Below are positions 43,876 through 51,728 of a stretch of DNA of 64,000 nucleotides, piece by piece (position 1 is the stretch's first letter; every line of letters begins with the position of its first letter). The DNA is taken from NCBI RefSeq assembly GCF_000717175.1, contig NZ_JNYD01000017.1, forward strand, positions 49,529-113,528, in the 5' to 3' direction. Source of the stretch: Pseudonocardia autotrophica (GTDB taxonomy: Bacteria > Actinomycetota > Actinomycetes > Mycobacteriales > Pseudonocardiaceae). A program made the translations under genes and the position numbers. The notes under the pieces are model-generated. The model worked only from the letters and a program-made list of their open reading frames with translations. It was not told the DNA's origin and did not search any database.

Positions 43876-45129
43876 TCAGATCGCGTACGGCCAGTCGGCC
43901 AGCGCGTAGGCCCCGAACCAGGCCGAGACCAGCACCGCCGCGACCAGCACGGACACCCGCGTGCCCGGCCTGCGCCTGGCCAGGCCCACGGCCACCGGCA
44001 GCAGCAGCGTGAACGCCGGCACGAGCAGCCGCGCCTTGGAGCCCATGAGCCCGTTGCTGCCCACGTCCATGACCAGCACCACCGCCGAGTAGACGACGAG
44101 CGGCCACGGCATCCACCGGCGCACGGACTGCGCCACGGACACCGCCAGCAGCGCGATCGCCCCGAGCAGGACGCCGACGGTCGCGACCTCCATGACCGAC
44201 CGGCCGTCGGCCAGCGCGGCGGTGGCGAACGACGCGGTGGCCCTCCCGCCGTCGAACCGCGAGTCCCAGCCGCGCTGCTGCAGGGCGAACCAGCCGGTGA
44301 GCGAGCCCGTGCGGGTCGCGACGTAGCCGAGGTAGCCGAGCAGCCCGGTGGCCGCGAGCGGGCCGCCCAGCCAGGGCCGCCATCCGTCCCGCCGCCCGAC
44401 GACGGCGACGACGGCGGCCAGCCCCACGGCCGCGACCAGTGCCGCCGCGGTCGGCCGCACCAGCCCGGCGCCGGCCGCGGCCAGGCCCGCCCCGATCCAC
44501 TGCCCGCGCAGCAGGAACACCAGCGACCAGGCGGCGGCCGCGCAGAACAGGGCCTCGGAGTAGGCCATCGAGAAGACGACCGCCATCGGCGTGCTCGCGA
44601 ACAGCACCACCAGAACGAGCCCGACGCGCCGGGACCCGCCGGGGACCAGCTCGCCCAGCTTCGCGAGACCGTAGGCCGCCACGATCCCGGCCAGGACGGT
44701 CGCCACGAGCGCCGCCGACAGCAGCGGCAGGCCCGTGAGGAACCGGACGACGGCGACCGTGGCGGGGTAGCCGGGGAAGAACGCCAGCGGGGTCTCGCCG
44801 CTGCGGTTGCCGTAGGCGTCGCTCAGCCCGATCGGGACGCCGTCGTAGCCGCCCTGGGCCAGGCCGAGGAACCACTGCCCGTCCCAGGAGCCGAGCTCGT
44901 CGCCGAGCCGGGTGCCCTGCCGGGTCGCGACCATGGCGAGCACCACGATCCCGACGCAGCGGACGCCGAGGAAGAGGGCGGCAGGGAGCAGCGCCCGCCC
45001 GATCGCGGCCCAGGGGACTGCGCGGCCGCGCGCCCGGACCGCCGCGAGCGGCTCGGTCGGGCGTTCGGCGGCCCCCGGGACCTCGTCCCGGACCACCTCC
45101 GCGCCCCTGTCGCCGCCCGCCGCGCTCAT
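43876..45129 (-). CDS. Integral membrane glycosyltransferase (PIG-V/mannosyltransferase-like)
   Basis: A 417-residue multi-spanning membrane protein with about ten hydrophobic helices. The first outside loop contains [19 protein letters not shown] near residue 85 and [15 protein letters not shown] near residue 118, which resemble GT-C polyprenol-dependent glycosyltransferases of the PIG-V group. Asp residues in the first loop are typical catalytic candidates. [15 protein letters not shown] and LVRPTAAAL are further family-like segments. It may add mannose to a cell-envelope lipid or protein. The ATG at 45129 has AGGAG somewhat far upstream. Confidence 0.75.
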   Translation of the reverse strand: MSAAGGDRGAEVVRDEVPGAAERPTEPLAAVRARGRAVPWAAIGRALLPAALFLGVRCVGIVVLAMVATRQGTRLGDELGSWDGQWFLGLAQGGYDGVPIGLSDAYGNRSGETPLAFFPGYPATVAVVRFLTGLPLLSAALVATVLAGIVAAYGLAKLGELVPGGSRRVGLVLVVLFASTPMAVVFSMAYSEALFCAAAAWSLVFLLRGQWIGAGLAAAGAGLVRPTAAALVAAVGLAAVVAVVGRRDGWRPWLGGPLAATGLLGYLGYVATRTGSLTGWFALQQRGWDSRFDGGRATASFATAALADGRSVMEVATVGVLLGAIALLAVSVAQSVRRWMPWPLVVYSAVVLVMDVGSNGLMGSKARLLVPAFTLLLPVAVGLARRRPGTRVSVLVAAVLVSAWFGAYALADWPYAI

Positions 45130-45313
45130 CGGTCCATGATCTCCTGCCGGTGCCCGGGCGTTCCGGCCCCCGCCGACCCGTACCCGACGGAGTGGTTTCG
45201 CGGCTGCGTCGCCGCGGTAGCCACCCAGCGCCCGACGGCCGGGTTCCCGCGCGGTGCCCCTCAGCTCCGGCCCCCAAACGTGGCGTGGGCCTCTGTGGCA
45301 TCGGTCAAACAGG

Positions 45314-45342
45314 TTAACCCTGCACGTCGCAGCCGGTATCCT
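45314..45342 (+). promoter_or_regulatory. Promoter of the ask-asd operon
   Basis: TTAACC (45314-45319) and TATCCT (45337-45342) are separated by 17 bases, about 90 bases upstream of ask. The AT-rich hexamers stand out in the GC background. Confidence 0.55.
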
Positions 45343-45432
45343 CGGCTCCCGACCAGCGCCCGGAGAGCGGTGCGAACACGCCCCCGAGGCGGAGGACCAG
45401 GGCGCCGGACCGGCGCCGGACAGGAGGTCGGA

Positions 45433-46701
45433 GTGGCCCTCGTCGTGCAGAAGTACGGCGGATCGTCGGTCGAGAGCGCGGAGCGGATCAAGAAGGTCGC
45501 CGAACGCATCGTCCGCACCCGCAAGGAGGGTCACGACGTCGTCGTCGTCGTGTCCGCCATGGGCGACACGACGGACGAGCTGACGGACCTCGCCGAGCAG
45601 GTCTCCACCGGAGCCCCGCCACCGCGCGAGATGGACATGCTGCTCACCGCGGGCGAGCGCATCTCCAACGCCCTCGTCGCGATGGCGATCCACTCGCTGG
45701 GCGCCGAGGCCCGCTCGTTCACCGGCTCGCAGGCCGGCATGCTCACCACCTCGAAGCACGGCGACGCGCGGATCGTCGAGGTCAACCCGCACCGGCTGCG
45801 CAGCGCGCTGGCCGAGGGGCACATCGTGCTCGTCGCCGGGTTCCAGGGGATGAGCGAGGACTCGAAGGACATCACCACGCTCGGCCGCGGCGGCTCGGAC
45901 ACGACCGCCGTCGCGCTGGCCGCGGCGCTCGAGGCGGACGTCTGCGAGATCTACACGGACGTCGACGGCATCTACTCCGCCGACCCCCGGATCGCCCCGA
46001 AGGCGCGGCACCTCGAGACCGTGACCTACGAGGAGATGCTCGAGCTGGCCGCCTGCGGCGCGAAGGTGCTGCACCTGCGGGCCGTCGAGTACGCCCGCCG
46101 CTACAACGTCCCGCTGCGCGTCCGCAGCTCGTACAACGAGAAGCCCGGCACGCTCGTCGCCGGCTCGATCGAGGAGATTCCGTTGGAGAACCCCATCATC
46201 ACCGGGGTCGCGCACGACCGGTCCGAGGGCAAGATCACCGTGACGGGCGTGCCGGACACCCCCGGCATGGCCGCCCGGATCTTCCGCGTCGTGGCCGATG
46301 CCGAGATCAACATCGACATGGTGCTGCAGAACATCTCCAACCAGTCGGACGGCAAGACCGACATCACCTTCACCCTGCCCCGCTCGGACGGCCCCAACGC
46401 CGTCGCCGCTCTCGAGAAGGCCAAGGAGCAGATCGGCTACGCCGAGCTGATCTACGACAACGAGGTCGGCAAGGTCTCGCTGGTCGGCGCCGGCATGCGC
46501 AACCACCCGGGCGTCACGGCCACGTTCTGCGAGGCGCTCTCGGACGCCGGGATCAACATCGAGACCATGAACACCTCGGAGATCCGGATCTCGGTGATCT
46601 GCAAGTCCGACCAGCTCGACGACGCCGTCCGCGCGCTGCACGCCGCGTTCGAGCTCGACTCCGAGGAAGAGGCCGTCGTCGCGGCCGGGACGGGGCGCTG
46701 A
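45433..46701 (+). CDS. ask: Aspartate kinase
   Basis: A 422-residue LysC-type aspartokinase. The kinase domain starts [20 protein letters not shown] and has [29 protein letters not shown] and [15 protein letters not shown]. Two ACT domains follow from about residue 265 ([35 protein letters not shown]). It makes aspartyl phosphate for lysine, threonine, methionine and DAP. The GTG at 45433 follows CAGGAGG. asd begins three bases after the stop. A ribosome-binding site inside the gene suggests a separate beta subunit. Confidence 0.95.
   Translation: MALVVQKYGGSSVESAERIKKVAERIVRTRKEGHDVVVVVSAMGDTTDELTDLAEQVSTGAPPPREMDMLLTAGERISNALVAMAIHSLGAEARSFTGSQAGMLTTSKHGDARIVEVNPHRLRSALAEGHIVLVAGFQGMSEDSKDITTLGRGGSDTTAVALAAALEADVCEIYTDVDGIYSADPRIAPKARHLETVTYEEMLELAACGAKVLHLRAVEYARRYNVPLRVRSSYNEKPGTLVAGSIEEIPLENPIITGVAHDRSEGKITVTGVPDTPGMAARIFRVVADAEINIDMVLQNISNQSDGKTDITFTLPRSDGPNAVAALEKAKEQIGYAELIYDNEVGKVSLVGAGMRNHPGVTATFCEALSDAGINIETMNTSEIRISVICKSDQLDDAVRALHAAFELDSEEEAVVAAGTGR
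46183..46701 (+). CDS. Predicted aspartokinase beta subunit (in-frame internal start)
   Basis: Inside ask, GAGGAG at 46171-46176 is six bases before a TTG at 46183, in the reading frame. Initiation there would give a 172-residue protein ([12 protein letters not shown]...) that consists of the two ACT domains. In Corynebacterium the separately translated beta subunit starts at the equivalent place and is of equal length. This is inferred from position and signals only. Confidence 0.5.
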   Translation: MENPIITGVAHDRSEGKITVTGVPDTPGMAARIFRVVADAEINIDMVLQNISNQSDGKTDITFTLPRSDGPNAVAALEKAKEQIGYAELIYDNEVGKVSLVGAGMRNHPGVTATFCEALSDAGINIETMNTSEIRISVICKSDQLDDAVRALHAAFELDSEEEAVVAAGTGR

Positions 46702-46704
46702 ATC

Positions 46705-47760
46705 ATGGCCGGACCTGTACTCGCCATCGTCGGCGCCACCGGTGCCGTCGGCACCACCATGATCGAGATCATCGACGCCCGCGGGTCCGTGCCGTGGGGC
46801 GAGATCCGGCTGATCGCCTCCGCGCGCTCCGCCGGCAAGGTGCTGAAGGTCCGCGGTGAGGACGTCACCGTGCAGGCCCTCGCGCCCGAGGTGTTCGACG
46901 GCGTCGACATCGCCCTGTTCGACGTGCCGGACGAGATCTCCGCCGAGTGGGCCCCGATCGCCGCCTCCCGCGGCGCCGTGGCCGTCGACAACTCCGGCGC
47001 CTTCCGGATGGACCCCGAGGTGCCGCTGGTGGTGCCCGAGGTCAACGCCGAGGCCGCCGCGAACCGCCCCAAGGGGATCATCGCGAACCCCAACTGCACC
47101 ACGCTGTCGATGATGGCCGCGATGGGCGCGCTGCACCGCGAGTTCGGGCTCGAGGCGCTGGTCGTGGCCTCGTACCAGGCCGCGTCGGGCGCCGGTCAGC
47201 CCGGCATCGACCGGCTGCAGGCCGAGCTGTCCGCGGTGGCGGGCAAGGACCTGGGCTCCCGGTCCGGCGACGTCGCCGCGGCGGTGGCCGACCTGGGCGA
47301 CGACTCCCCGTTCCCGGCCCCGCTCGCGCTCAACGTGGTGCCGTGGGCCGGCTCGCTCAAGGACGACGGCTGGTCGTCCGAGGAGCTCAAGGTCCGCAAC
47401 GAGTCCCGCAAGATCCTGGGCATCCCGGACCTGCGCGTCTCGGCGACCTGCGTGCGCGTCCCGGTGATCACCACGCACGCGCTGGCGGTGCACGCCACCT
47501 TCTCCCGGGACGTCACGGTCGAGGCGGCGCACAAGGTGCTGGCCGCGCAGCCCACGATCGTGCTCGAGGACGACCCGGGCGCCGGGGTGTGGCCCACGCC
47601 CGCCGCCGTCGTCGGGCAGGACCCGACGCACGTCGGCCGGGTCCGGCAGGCGCTGGACTTCCCGAACACCCTCGAGCTGTTCGTCTGCGGCGACAACCTG
47701 CGCAAGGGTGCCGCGCTGAACACCTACGAGATCGCGGAGACGATCGCCGACCAGGTCTGA
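46705..47760 (+). CDS. asd: Aspartate-semialdehyde dehydrogenase
   Basis: A 351-residue Asd. The NADP-binding [14 protein letters not shown] is at the N-terminus, [19 protein letters not shown] near residue 125 carries the active-site Cys, [16 protein letters not shown] follows, and [17 protein letters not shown] near residue 250 has the acid-base His region. It reduces aspartyl phosphate to the semialdehyde. It starts three bases after ask and is coupled to it. A 17-bp hairpin follows at 47782. Confidence 0.95.
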   Translation: MAGPVLAIVGATGAVGTTMIEIIDARGSVPWGEIRLIASARSAGKVLKVRGEDVTVQALAPEVFDGVDIALFDVPDEISAEWAPIAASRGAVAVDNSGAFRMDPEVPLVVPEVNAEAAANRPKGIIANPNCTTLSMMAAMGALHREFGLEALVVASYQAASGAGQPGIDRLQAELSAVAGKDLGSRSGDVAAAVADLGDDSPFPAPLALNVVPWAGSLKDDGWSSEELKVRNESRKILGIPDLRVSATCVRVPVITTHALAVHATFSRDVTVEAAHKVLAAQPTIVLEDDPGAGVWPTPAAVVGQDPTHVGRVRQALDFPNTLELFVCGDNLRKGAALNTYEIAETIADQV

Positions 47761-47781
47761 CCCCGCTCGCCTGCTGCACCG

Positions 47782-47820
47782 ACGGCACTTTCGTGCGGAG
47801 CTACCGCACGAAGGTGCCGT
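47782..47820 (+). terminator. Hairpin ending the ask-asd operon
   Basis: ACGGCACTTTCGTGCGG and CCGCACGAAGGTGCCGT make a 17-bp stem (one G-U) around a five-base loop, 21 bases after the asd stop. Confidence 0.75.
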
Positions 47821-47914
47821 TCGTGCATTCTCCGGATGCGCATCGGGAGTGAGATGTGCCCCAAGCGGGCATCCCGGCCTGCCTCGTCCCGGTCCGTCCG
47901 AGATGATGTGCGCC

Positions 47915-48454
47915 GTGAGCTACGACGAGCTGCTGACGCGGTACGAGGCCGGTGGCGGTCGCCTGGCCAAGGCGAACGCGGAGGGCCTGGCGGTCCCGCC
48001 CGCCCTGCACACCGCGGTGGTCACCTGCATGGACTCCCGCATCGACGTGTTCGCCCTGTTCGGGCTGAAGCTCGGCGAGGTGCACGTGCTCCGGAACGCC
48101 GGGGGCGTCGTCACCGACGACGTGATCCGCTCGCTGACGATCAGCCAGCGCAAGCTGCACACCCGCGACGTGCTGCTCGTCCAGCACAGCGGCTGCGGCC
48201 TCAACACCTTCTCCGACGAGGACTTCACCGAGGAGCTCGCCGACGAGACGGGGATGCGCCCGTCGTGGCGGACCTTCGCGTTCAAGGACGTGGCGACCAG
48301 CGTCGCGCGCGGGGTCGCCCAGCTCCGGCACGACCCGTTCCTGCACCCGGAGACGCGGGTCCGCGGCTTCGTGCTCGACATCGAGCGGTTCGTGCTCGAC
48401 GAGGTGTTCGTCGACGACGAGACGGACGGGGTCAGGGCAGCCGCAACGTCGTGA
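47915..48454 (+). CDS. Beta-class carbonic anhydrase
   Basis: A 179-residue beta-carbonic anhydrase of the Rv1284 type. Zinc ligands are in VVTCMDSRIDVFALFGLK (Cys and the Asp-Arg pair) and in VLLVQHSGCGLNTFSD (His and Cys). VLRNAGGVVTDDVIRSLTISQ is the family signature. It interconverts CO2 and bicarbonate. GATGAT lies seven bases before the GTG at 47915, a leaderless pattern; ATG codons at 47903 and 47906 are alternatives. The last 23 bases overlap the convergent EEP gene. Confidence 0.88.
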   Translation: MSYDELLTRYEAGGGRLAKANAEGLAVPPALHTAVVTCMDSRIDVFALFGLKLGEVHVLRNAGGVVTDDVIRSLTISQRKLHTRDVLLVQHSGCGLNTFSDEDFTEELADETGMRPSWRTFAFKDVATSVARGVAQLRHDPFLHPETRVRGFVLDIERFVLDEVFVDDETDGVRAAATS

Positions 48455-49517
48455 GGACGGCCCGGTGGTCGCTGCCGGGCAGGTCCAGGACCTCGAACGA
48501 CTCCGAGGTCGCGCCCTGGTTGGCGAAGACGTGGTCGATCTCGGCGCCCAGCCAGCGGGGCAGCATCGCCGGCCAGGTCGCGGTGAGCGCCGAGCCGCGC
48601 TGCGCGGCCGCGTCGCCGCAGTCCGCGGTGGCGCTCCGCAGCACCGAGTGGTCGAGGGTGGCGTTGAAGTCGCCGGCCACGATCGCCGGCGAGCCCGCGG
48701 AGCACCACCGGGACACGCCTGCGAGGTCCTGCCGCCACTGGGCGACCGAGCCCGCGGTGGGGGCCACCGAGTGGAAGGCGACGAAGGTCAGGTCGCCCAT
48801 CTCCCCGCCGGAGACCTGCACGTACGGGAACGGCGAGTCCTCCGTGATCTTGCCGATGTCGAAGGTCACGTCGCCGAACCGCGGGGACACCGCCGCGACC
48901 ACGCCGTTGACGTCCTGCGACCGCCGGTCGACCGAGGCCTCCGTGCGGTAGCCGAGGTCCTCGACGAGCGGCGCGAGCTTCTGCCGGTAGCGCTCCCCGG
49001 CCTCGGGCAGGGCGATCAGGTCCGGCCGCTCGCGGTGGATGAGGTCGGCGAGGGCCCGGACGTCCGCGTCGCCGGTGTAGACGTTGAAGGACAGCACCTT
49101 CACGGGCGTGCCGCCGGTCGGTACCGGGTCGGCGGACAGCCGCGGCACCATCGTCGACGCCGTCACGGCGACGACGGCGAGCATGGCCAGCGGAAAGGGC
49201 CACACGCGCCGCATCCCGAGCGTGACCAGCGCCAGCGCCAGCGCGACGACGGTCACGATCACCAACAGGATCGCGCGGAAGGCCACGATCTGGGTGAACG
49301 GGCTCCACCGGTCGAGCCCGAACCACAGGTCCGGCACGGTGAACACCGAGGCGGCCACCGCGAGCAGGACCGCGCCGACGACCCGTCCGCCGAGACCGCG
49401 CCGCGGCCGTCGGCCTCCGCCGCCGTACCCGGGCTCGGGGGTGCGCGGGGGCGGCGGGCCGGAGCCCGGACGGGCCGTGGGGACGGCCGGCGGGAACGGC
49501 CCGGGGGGCGCGCTCAC
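48432..49517 (-). CDS. Membrane-anchored endonuclease/exonuclease/phosphatase (EEP) family protein
   Basis: A 361-residue protein. A Pro/Gly-rich cytoplasmic start (about 45 residues) is followed by three hydrophobic helices (VVGAVLLAVAASVFTV, IVAFRAILLVIVTVVALALALV, PLAMLAVVAVTAS) and then an EEP domain outside: VKVLSFNVYTGDADV (metal Asn), LIALPEAGERYRQKL (catalytic Glu), IVAGDFNATLDHSV (Asp-x-Asn) and LPGSDHRAVLTTLRL (His). It may cleave phosphodiesters in lipids or nucleic acids. The start GTG at 49517 overlaps the stop of a 14-codon frame as GTGA. Confidence 0.83.
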   Translation of the reverse strand: MSAPPGPFPPAVPTARPGSGPPPPRTPEPGYGGGGRRPRRGLGGRVVGAVLLAVAASVFTVPDLWFGLDRWSPFTQIVAFRAILLVIVTVVALALALVTLGMRRVWPFPLAMLAVVAVTASTMVPRLSADPVPTGGTPVKVLSFNVYTGDADVRALADLIHRERPDLIALPEAGERYRQKLAPLVEDLGYRTEASVDRRSQDVNGVVAAVSPRFGDVTFDIGKITEDSPFPYVQVSGGEMGDLTFVAFHSVAPTAGSVAQWRQDLAGVSRWCSAGSPAIVAGDFNATLDHSVLRSATADCGDAAAQRGSALTATWPAMLPRWLGAEIDHVFANQGATSESFEVLDLPGSDHRAVLTTLRLP

Positions 49518-49722
49518 CGCGCACCGCCGGCGCGGTGCGGGAACGGGATCTCGCTCATCGCGCACCAGTCTGCCCGAGCACGGGCGGCGCCCGGAGTGGT
49601 CACTCAGCGTGGCTTCAGGTACGCGCGAGGGATCCTCGCTCCGGTGACCCGGTCGAAAACTTGACTCGGTCCAGAGAACGTGGTGCAGTGGTGGTACGCG
49701 CACGGTTCCCACCACGGCGGTC

Positions 49723-49754
49723 GGCCCCCACACCCCTTCCCGGGTGCGGGGGCC
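49723..49754 (-). terminator. Hairpin after the DCC-family gene
   Basis: GGCCCCCACACCC and GGGTGCGGGGGCC pair with one mismatch around a six-base loop, nine bases after the stop at 49763. The rest of 49559-49722 shows no gene. Confidence 0.6.
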
Positions 49755-49762
49755 GGCCCCTC

Positions 49763-50149
49763 TCAGGACCCGCAGACGTCCGGGTAGCGCTCGCACCAGG
49801 GCGTGGTGCCCGGCAGCCGGCCGCGGTGCCGGGCGACCCACGCGTAGACGCGGTCCTGCACCGGCGCGGTGCGGGAGTAGAGCCGCTGGGGCAGGTCCGT
49901 GCGCAGGGCGACCGCGAGGGCCGCGTTGACGGCCGCGGCGCCGGTGACCGTCCGCCCCTCGGCGGCGAAGTGGACCTCGTCGGCGCAGGCGGTGGTCGTC
50001 GCGCCGGCCTTCTCGGGGGCGCCCGCCTGCTGGTAGGGGAGCGTGGTGATCCGCGCGTCCCGGTCGAGCAGGCGCAGCCACCCGACGGTGCGGGTGCAGA
50101 ACCCGCAGCGGCCGTCGAAGACCAGCAGGCCGGTGGTGGGAGGCGTCAT
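49763..50149 (-). CDS. Thiol-disulfide oxidoreductase, DCC (DUF393) family
   Basis: A 128-residue thioredoxin-fold-like protein. The family motif DxxCxxC appears as VFDGRCGFCTRTVGWL near residues 10-25. ITTLPYQQAGAPEKAG and DEVHFAAEGRTVTGAAAV follow, and YSRTAPVQDRVYAWVARHRGRL is the C-terminal amphipathic part. It is thought to handle redox of thiols, with no specific partner known. The ATG at 50149 sits seven bases after a -10-like TAGATT on its strand, so it is probably leaderless. It is divergent from the ArsC-like gene. Confidence 0.83.
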   Translation of the reverse strand: MTPPTTGLLVFDGRCGFCTRTVGWLRLLDRDARITTLPYQQAGAPEKAGATTTACADEVHFAAEGRTVTGAAAVNAALAVALRTDLPQRLYSRTAPVQDRVYAWVARHRGRLPGTTPWCERYPDVCGS

Positions 50150-50156
50150 GCCGGCC

Positions 50157-50166
50157 AATCTAGGCT
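50157..50166. promoter_or_regulatory. Overlapping divergent -10 elements
   Basis: AATCTAGGCT contains TAGATT on the minus strand (50162-50157) and TAGGCT on the plus strand (50161-50166). The ATG codons of the two divergent genes lie seven and six bases away respectively. The two boxes share two base pairs inside CTAG. Confidence 0.6.
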
Positions 50167-50172
50167 CGGCGC

Positions 50173-50538
50173 ATGACCGACGCCGGGCCCCAGGACGCCG
50201 TGACCATCTGGCACAACCCGCGCTGCTCGAAGAGCCGCGGCGCGCTCGCGCTGCTCACCGAGCGCGGCGTGGACCCCGCCGTCGTGCGGTACCTCGACGA
50301 CGCGCCGGACCGCGCCGGGCTCGAGCGCGTGCTCGCGCAGCTCGGCACGGACGACCCGCGCGCGATCGTGCGGACGGGGGAGAAGCTCTACACGGAGCTC
50401 GGGCTCGCCGACGCGGACCGGGACACCCTGCTCGACGCCCTGGCCGCGCACCCGATCCTGATCGAGCGGCCGATCGTCGTCGTCGGGGACCGGGCCGTGG
50501 TCGGACGTCCGCCGGAGAAGGTCCTCGACCTGCTCTGA
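50173..50538 (+). CDS. ArsC family reductase (arsenate reductase/Spx-like)
   Basis: A 121-residue thioredoxin-fold ArsC-family protein. The catalytic Cys is in IWHNPRCSKSRGALALL near residues 12-28, DPRAIVRTGEKLYTELGL follows, and LIERPIVVVGDRAVVGRPPEKVLDLL closes the protein with the Arg residues used by glutaredoxin-coupled arsenate reductases. No other ars gene is nearby, so arsenate may not be the substrate. It is divergent from the DCC gene with only 23 bases between starts. Confidence 0.85.
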   Translation: MTDAGPQDAVTIWHNPRCSKSRGALALLTERGVDPAVVRYLDDAPDRAGLERVLAQLGTDDPRAIVRTGEKLYTELGLADADRDTLLDALAAHPILIERPIVVVGDRAVVGRPPEKVLDLL

Positions 50539-50543
50539 TCCCT

Positions 50544-50585
50544 CGTGAGTGGCGATAGTCGCCATGGCGACTATTGCCACTCACG
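50544..50585. terminator. GTGAGTG-family hairpin between arsC-like and ACT-GNAT genes
   Basis: A 42-base near-perfect palindrome, CGTGAGTGGCGATAGTCGCC followed by its complement, with one G-T pair. It fills the gap between two convergent genes and ends one base before the ACT-GNAT stop. Confidence 0.78.
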
Positions 50586-50586
50586 G

Positions 50587-51654
50587 CTAGCCGACGCGGG
50601 TGACGACCGGGCTCAGCGGGGCGCGGACGTGCAGCATCCCGCCGGCGATCTCGGCGGTGGGGCGCAGGCCGGCGCGCCGCAGCAGCTTCACCACCTGCAT
50701 GTTCTGCGTGTGCGTGGTGGCCATCAGTTCCTCGTTGCCCTGCTCCGCGGCCACCTCGGCGGCGCGGCGGACCAGTGCGGTGCCCAGCCCGCGGTCCTGC
50801 CAGGCGTCCTCCACGACCACGGCGAACGAGGCCGCGGCCGCGCTCGTGCGCTCGACGTTGACCATCCCGACCGCGCTGCCGCCGTCCGTGGTGAGGGCGA
50901 GGACCGTGCGCTGGGCCCCGCGGCCGAACACCGTGTGCGGCGCCCCGACGAGCGTGTCCAGCTCGTCGGGGTCGAGCCGCGCGGTGGCGGAGAGGAACCG
51001 CGCGCTGCGCGTCGCCGGCGAGCAGCGGGCGTGCAGCGCGGCGACCAGCGGGAGGTCGGCCGGCGCGGCCGTGCGCACCCGGACCTCCGAGCCGTCGACC
51101 AGCAGCAGGATCGGGTCCGGCTGCGCGACCCTCCGCGAGGGCGGCCCGGTGAGCGAGAGCTGCCCCGCGAGCTCGAGCAGCGCGGCGGCGCGGGAGAGCT
51201 CGGTGGCGGTGAAGGGCCACGACCGGCCCAGGTGCACCTGCGAGGTGCCGACGCGCAGCGTGTGGACGTGCCCGGTGCGGGCGGGCGCGCCGGGCTCGAC
51301 GATCCGCGCCCGCAGCAGCGTGGCGACGGCCTGGGGTGCGCTGCCCGGGTCGGCCGCGACCATCCGGGCCAGGGCGAGCGCGGTGGTGGCGGTGTCGGCC
51401 AACTCGGTCGCGTCCGCCCGGACGAGCAGGGTGCACGGGATCCCGGCCTGTTCCACGGCGGCGATCATGCTGGCGGGCTCGATCCCGTCCGGGATCTTGA
51501 CCAGCAGCTCGTCCGTGACCGACCCGTCGTCGGCCGGTTCCCCCACCACGTGCAGCGAGAGGATGTTGCACCCGGAACGGCCGACCGCGGTCGCCAGCTC
51601 ACCGAGCCGGCCGGGTCGATCCTCCAGCTCCACGTGCACGCGCCACAGCGCCAC
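50587..51654 (-). CDS. ACT-domain-linked GNAT N-acetyltransferase
   Basis: A 355-residue fusion. The N-terminal ACT domain (WRVHVELEDRPGRLGELATAV, GCNILSLHVVGE) spans about residues 1-85. A middle segment of about 100 residues has no clear motif. The GNAT domain (VRVRTAAPADLPLVAALHARC to the end) has the acetyl-CoA motif VVVEDAWQDRGLGTALVRRAAEVA near residues 295-318. Actinobacterial lysine acetyltransferases with ACT domains respond to amino acids and act on acetyl-CoA synthetase. That role here is an inference. The GTG at 51654 follows AAGGAGG. Confidence 0.82.
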   Translation of the reverse strand: MALWRVHVELEDRPGRLGELATAVGRSGCNILSLHVVGEPADDGSVTDELLVKIPDGIEPASMIAAVEQAGIPCTLLVRADATELADTATTALALARMVAADPGSAPQAVATLLRARIVEPGAPARTGHVHTLRVGTSQVHLGRSWPFTATELSRAAALLELAGQLSLTGPPSRRVAQPDPILLLVDGSEVRVRTAAPADLPLVAALHARCSPATRSARFLSATARLDPDELDTLVGAPHTVFGRGAQRTVLALTTDGGSAVGMVNVERTSAAAASFAVVVEDAWQDRGLGTALVRRAAEVAAEQGNEELMATTHTQNMQVVKLLRRAGLRPTAEIAGGMLHVRAPLSPVVTRVG

Positions 51655-51728
51655 CGTGACCGCCTCCTTGCAGAGTCGACCCCATCGTGGCGGCGGCGCG
51701 TTACGGGATCGCTACACCGGCATGACGC

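Noticed and set aside
43630-45432. 600-codon N-terminal extension of aspartate kinase
   Set aside because: High-GC read-through opposite the glycosyltransferase gene; the kinase domain starts at 45433 after a clear ribosome-binding site.
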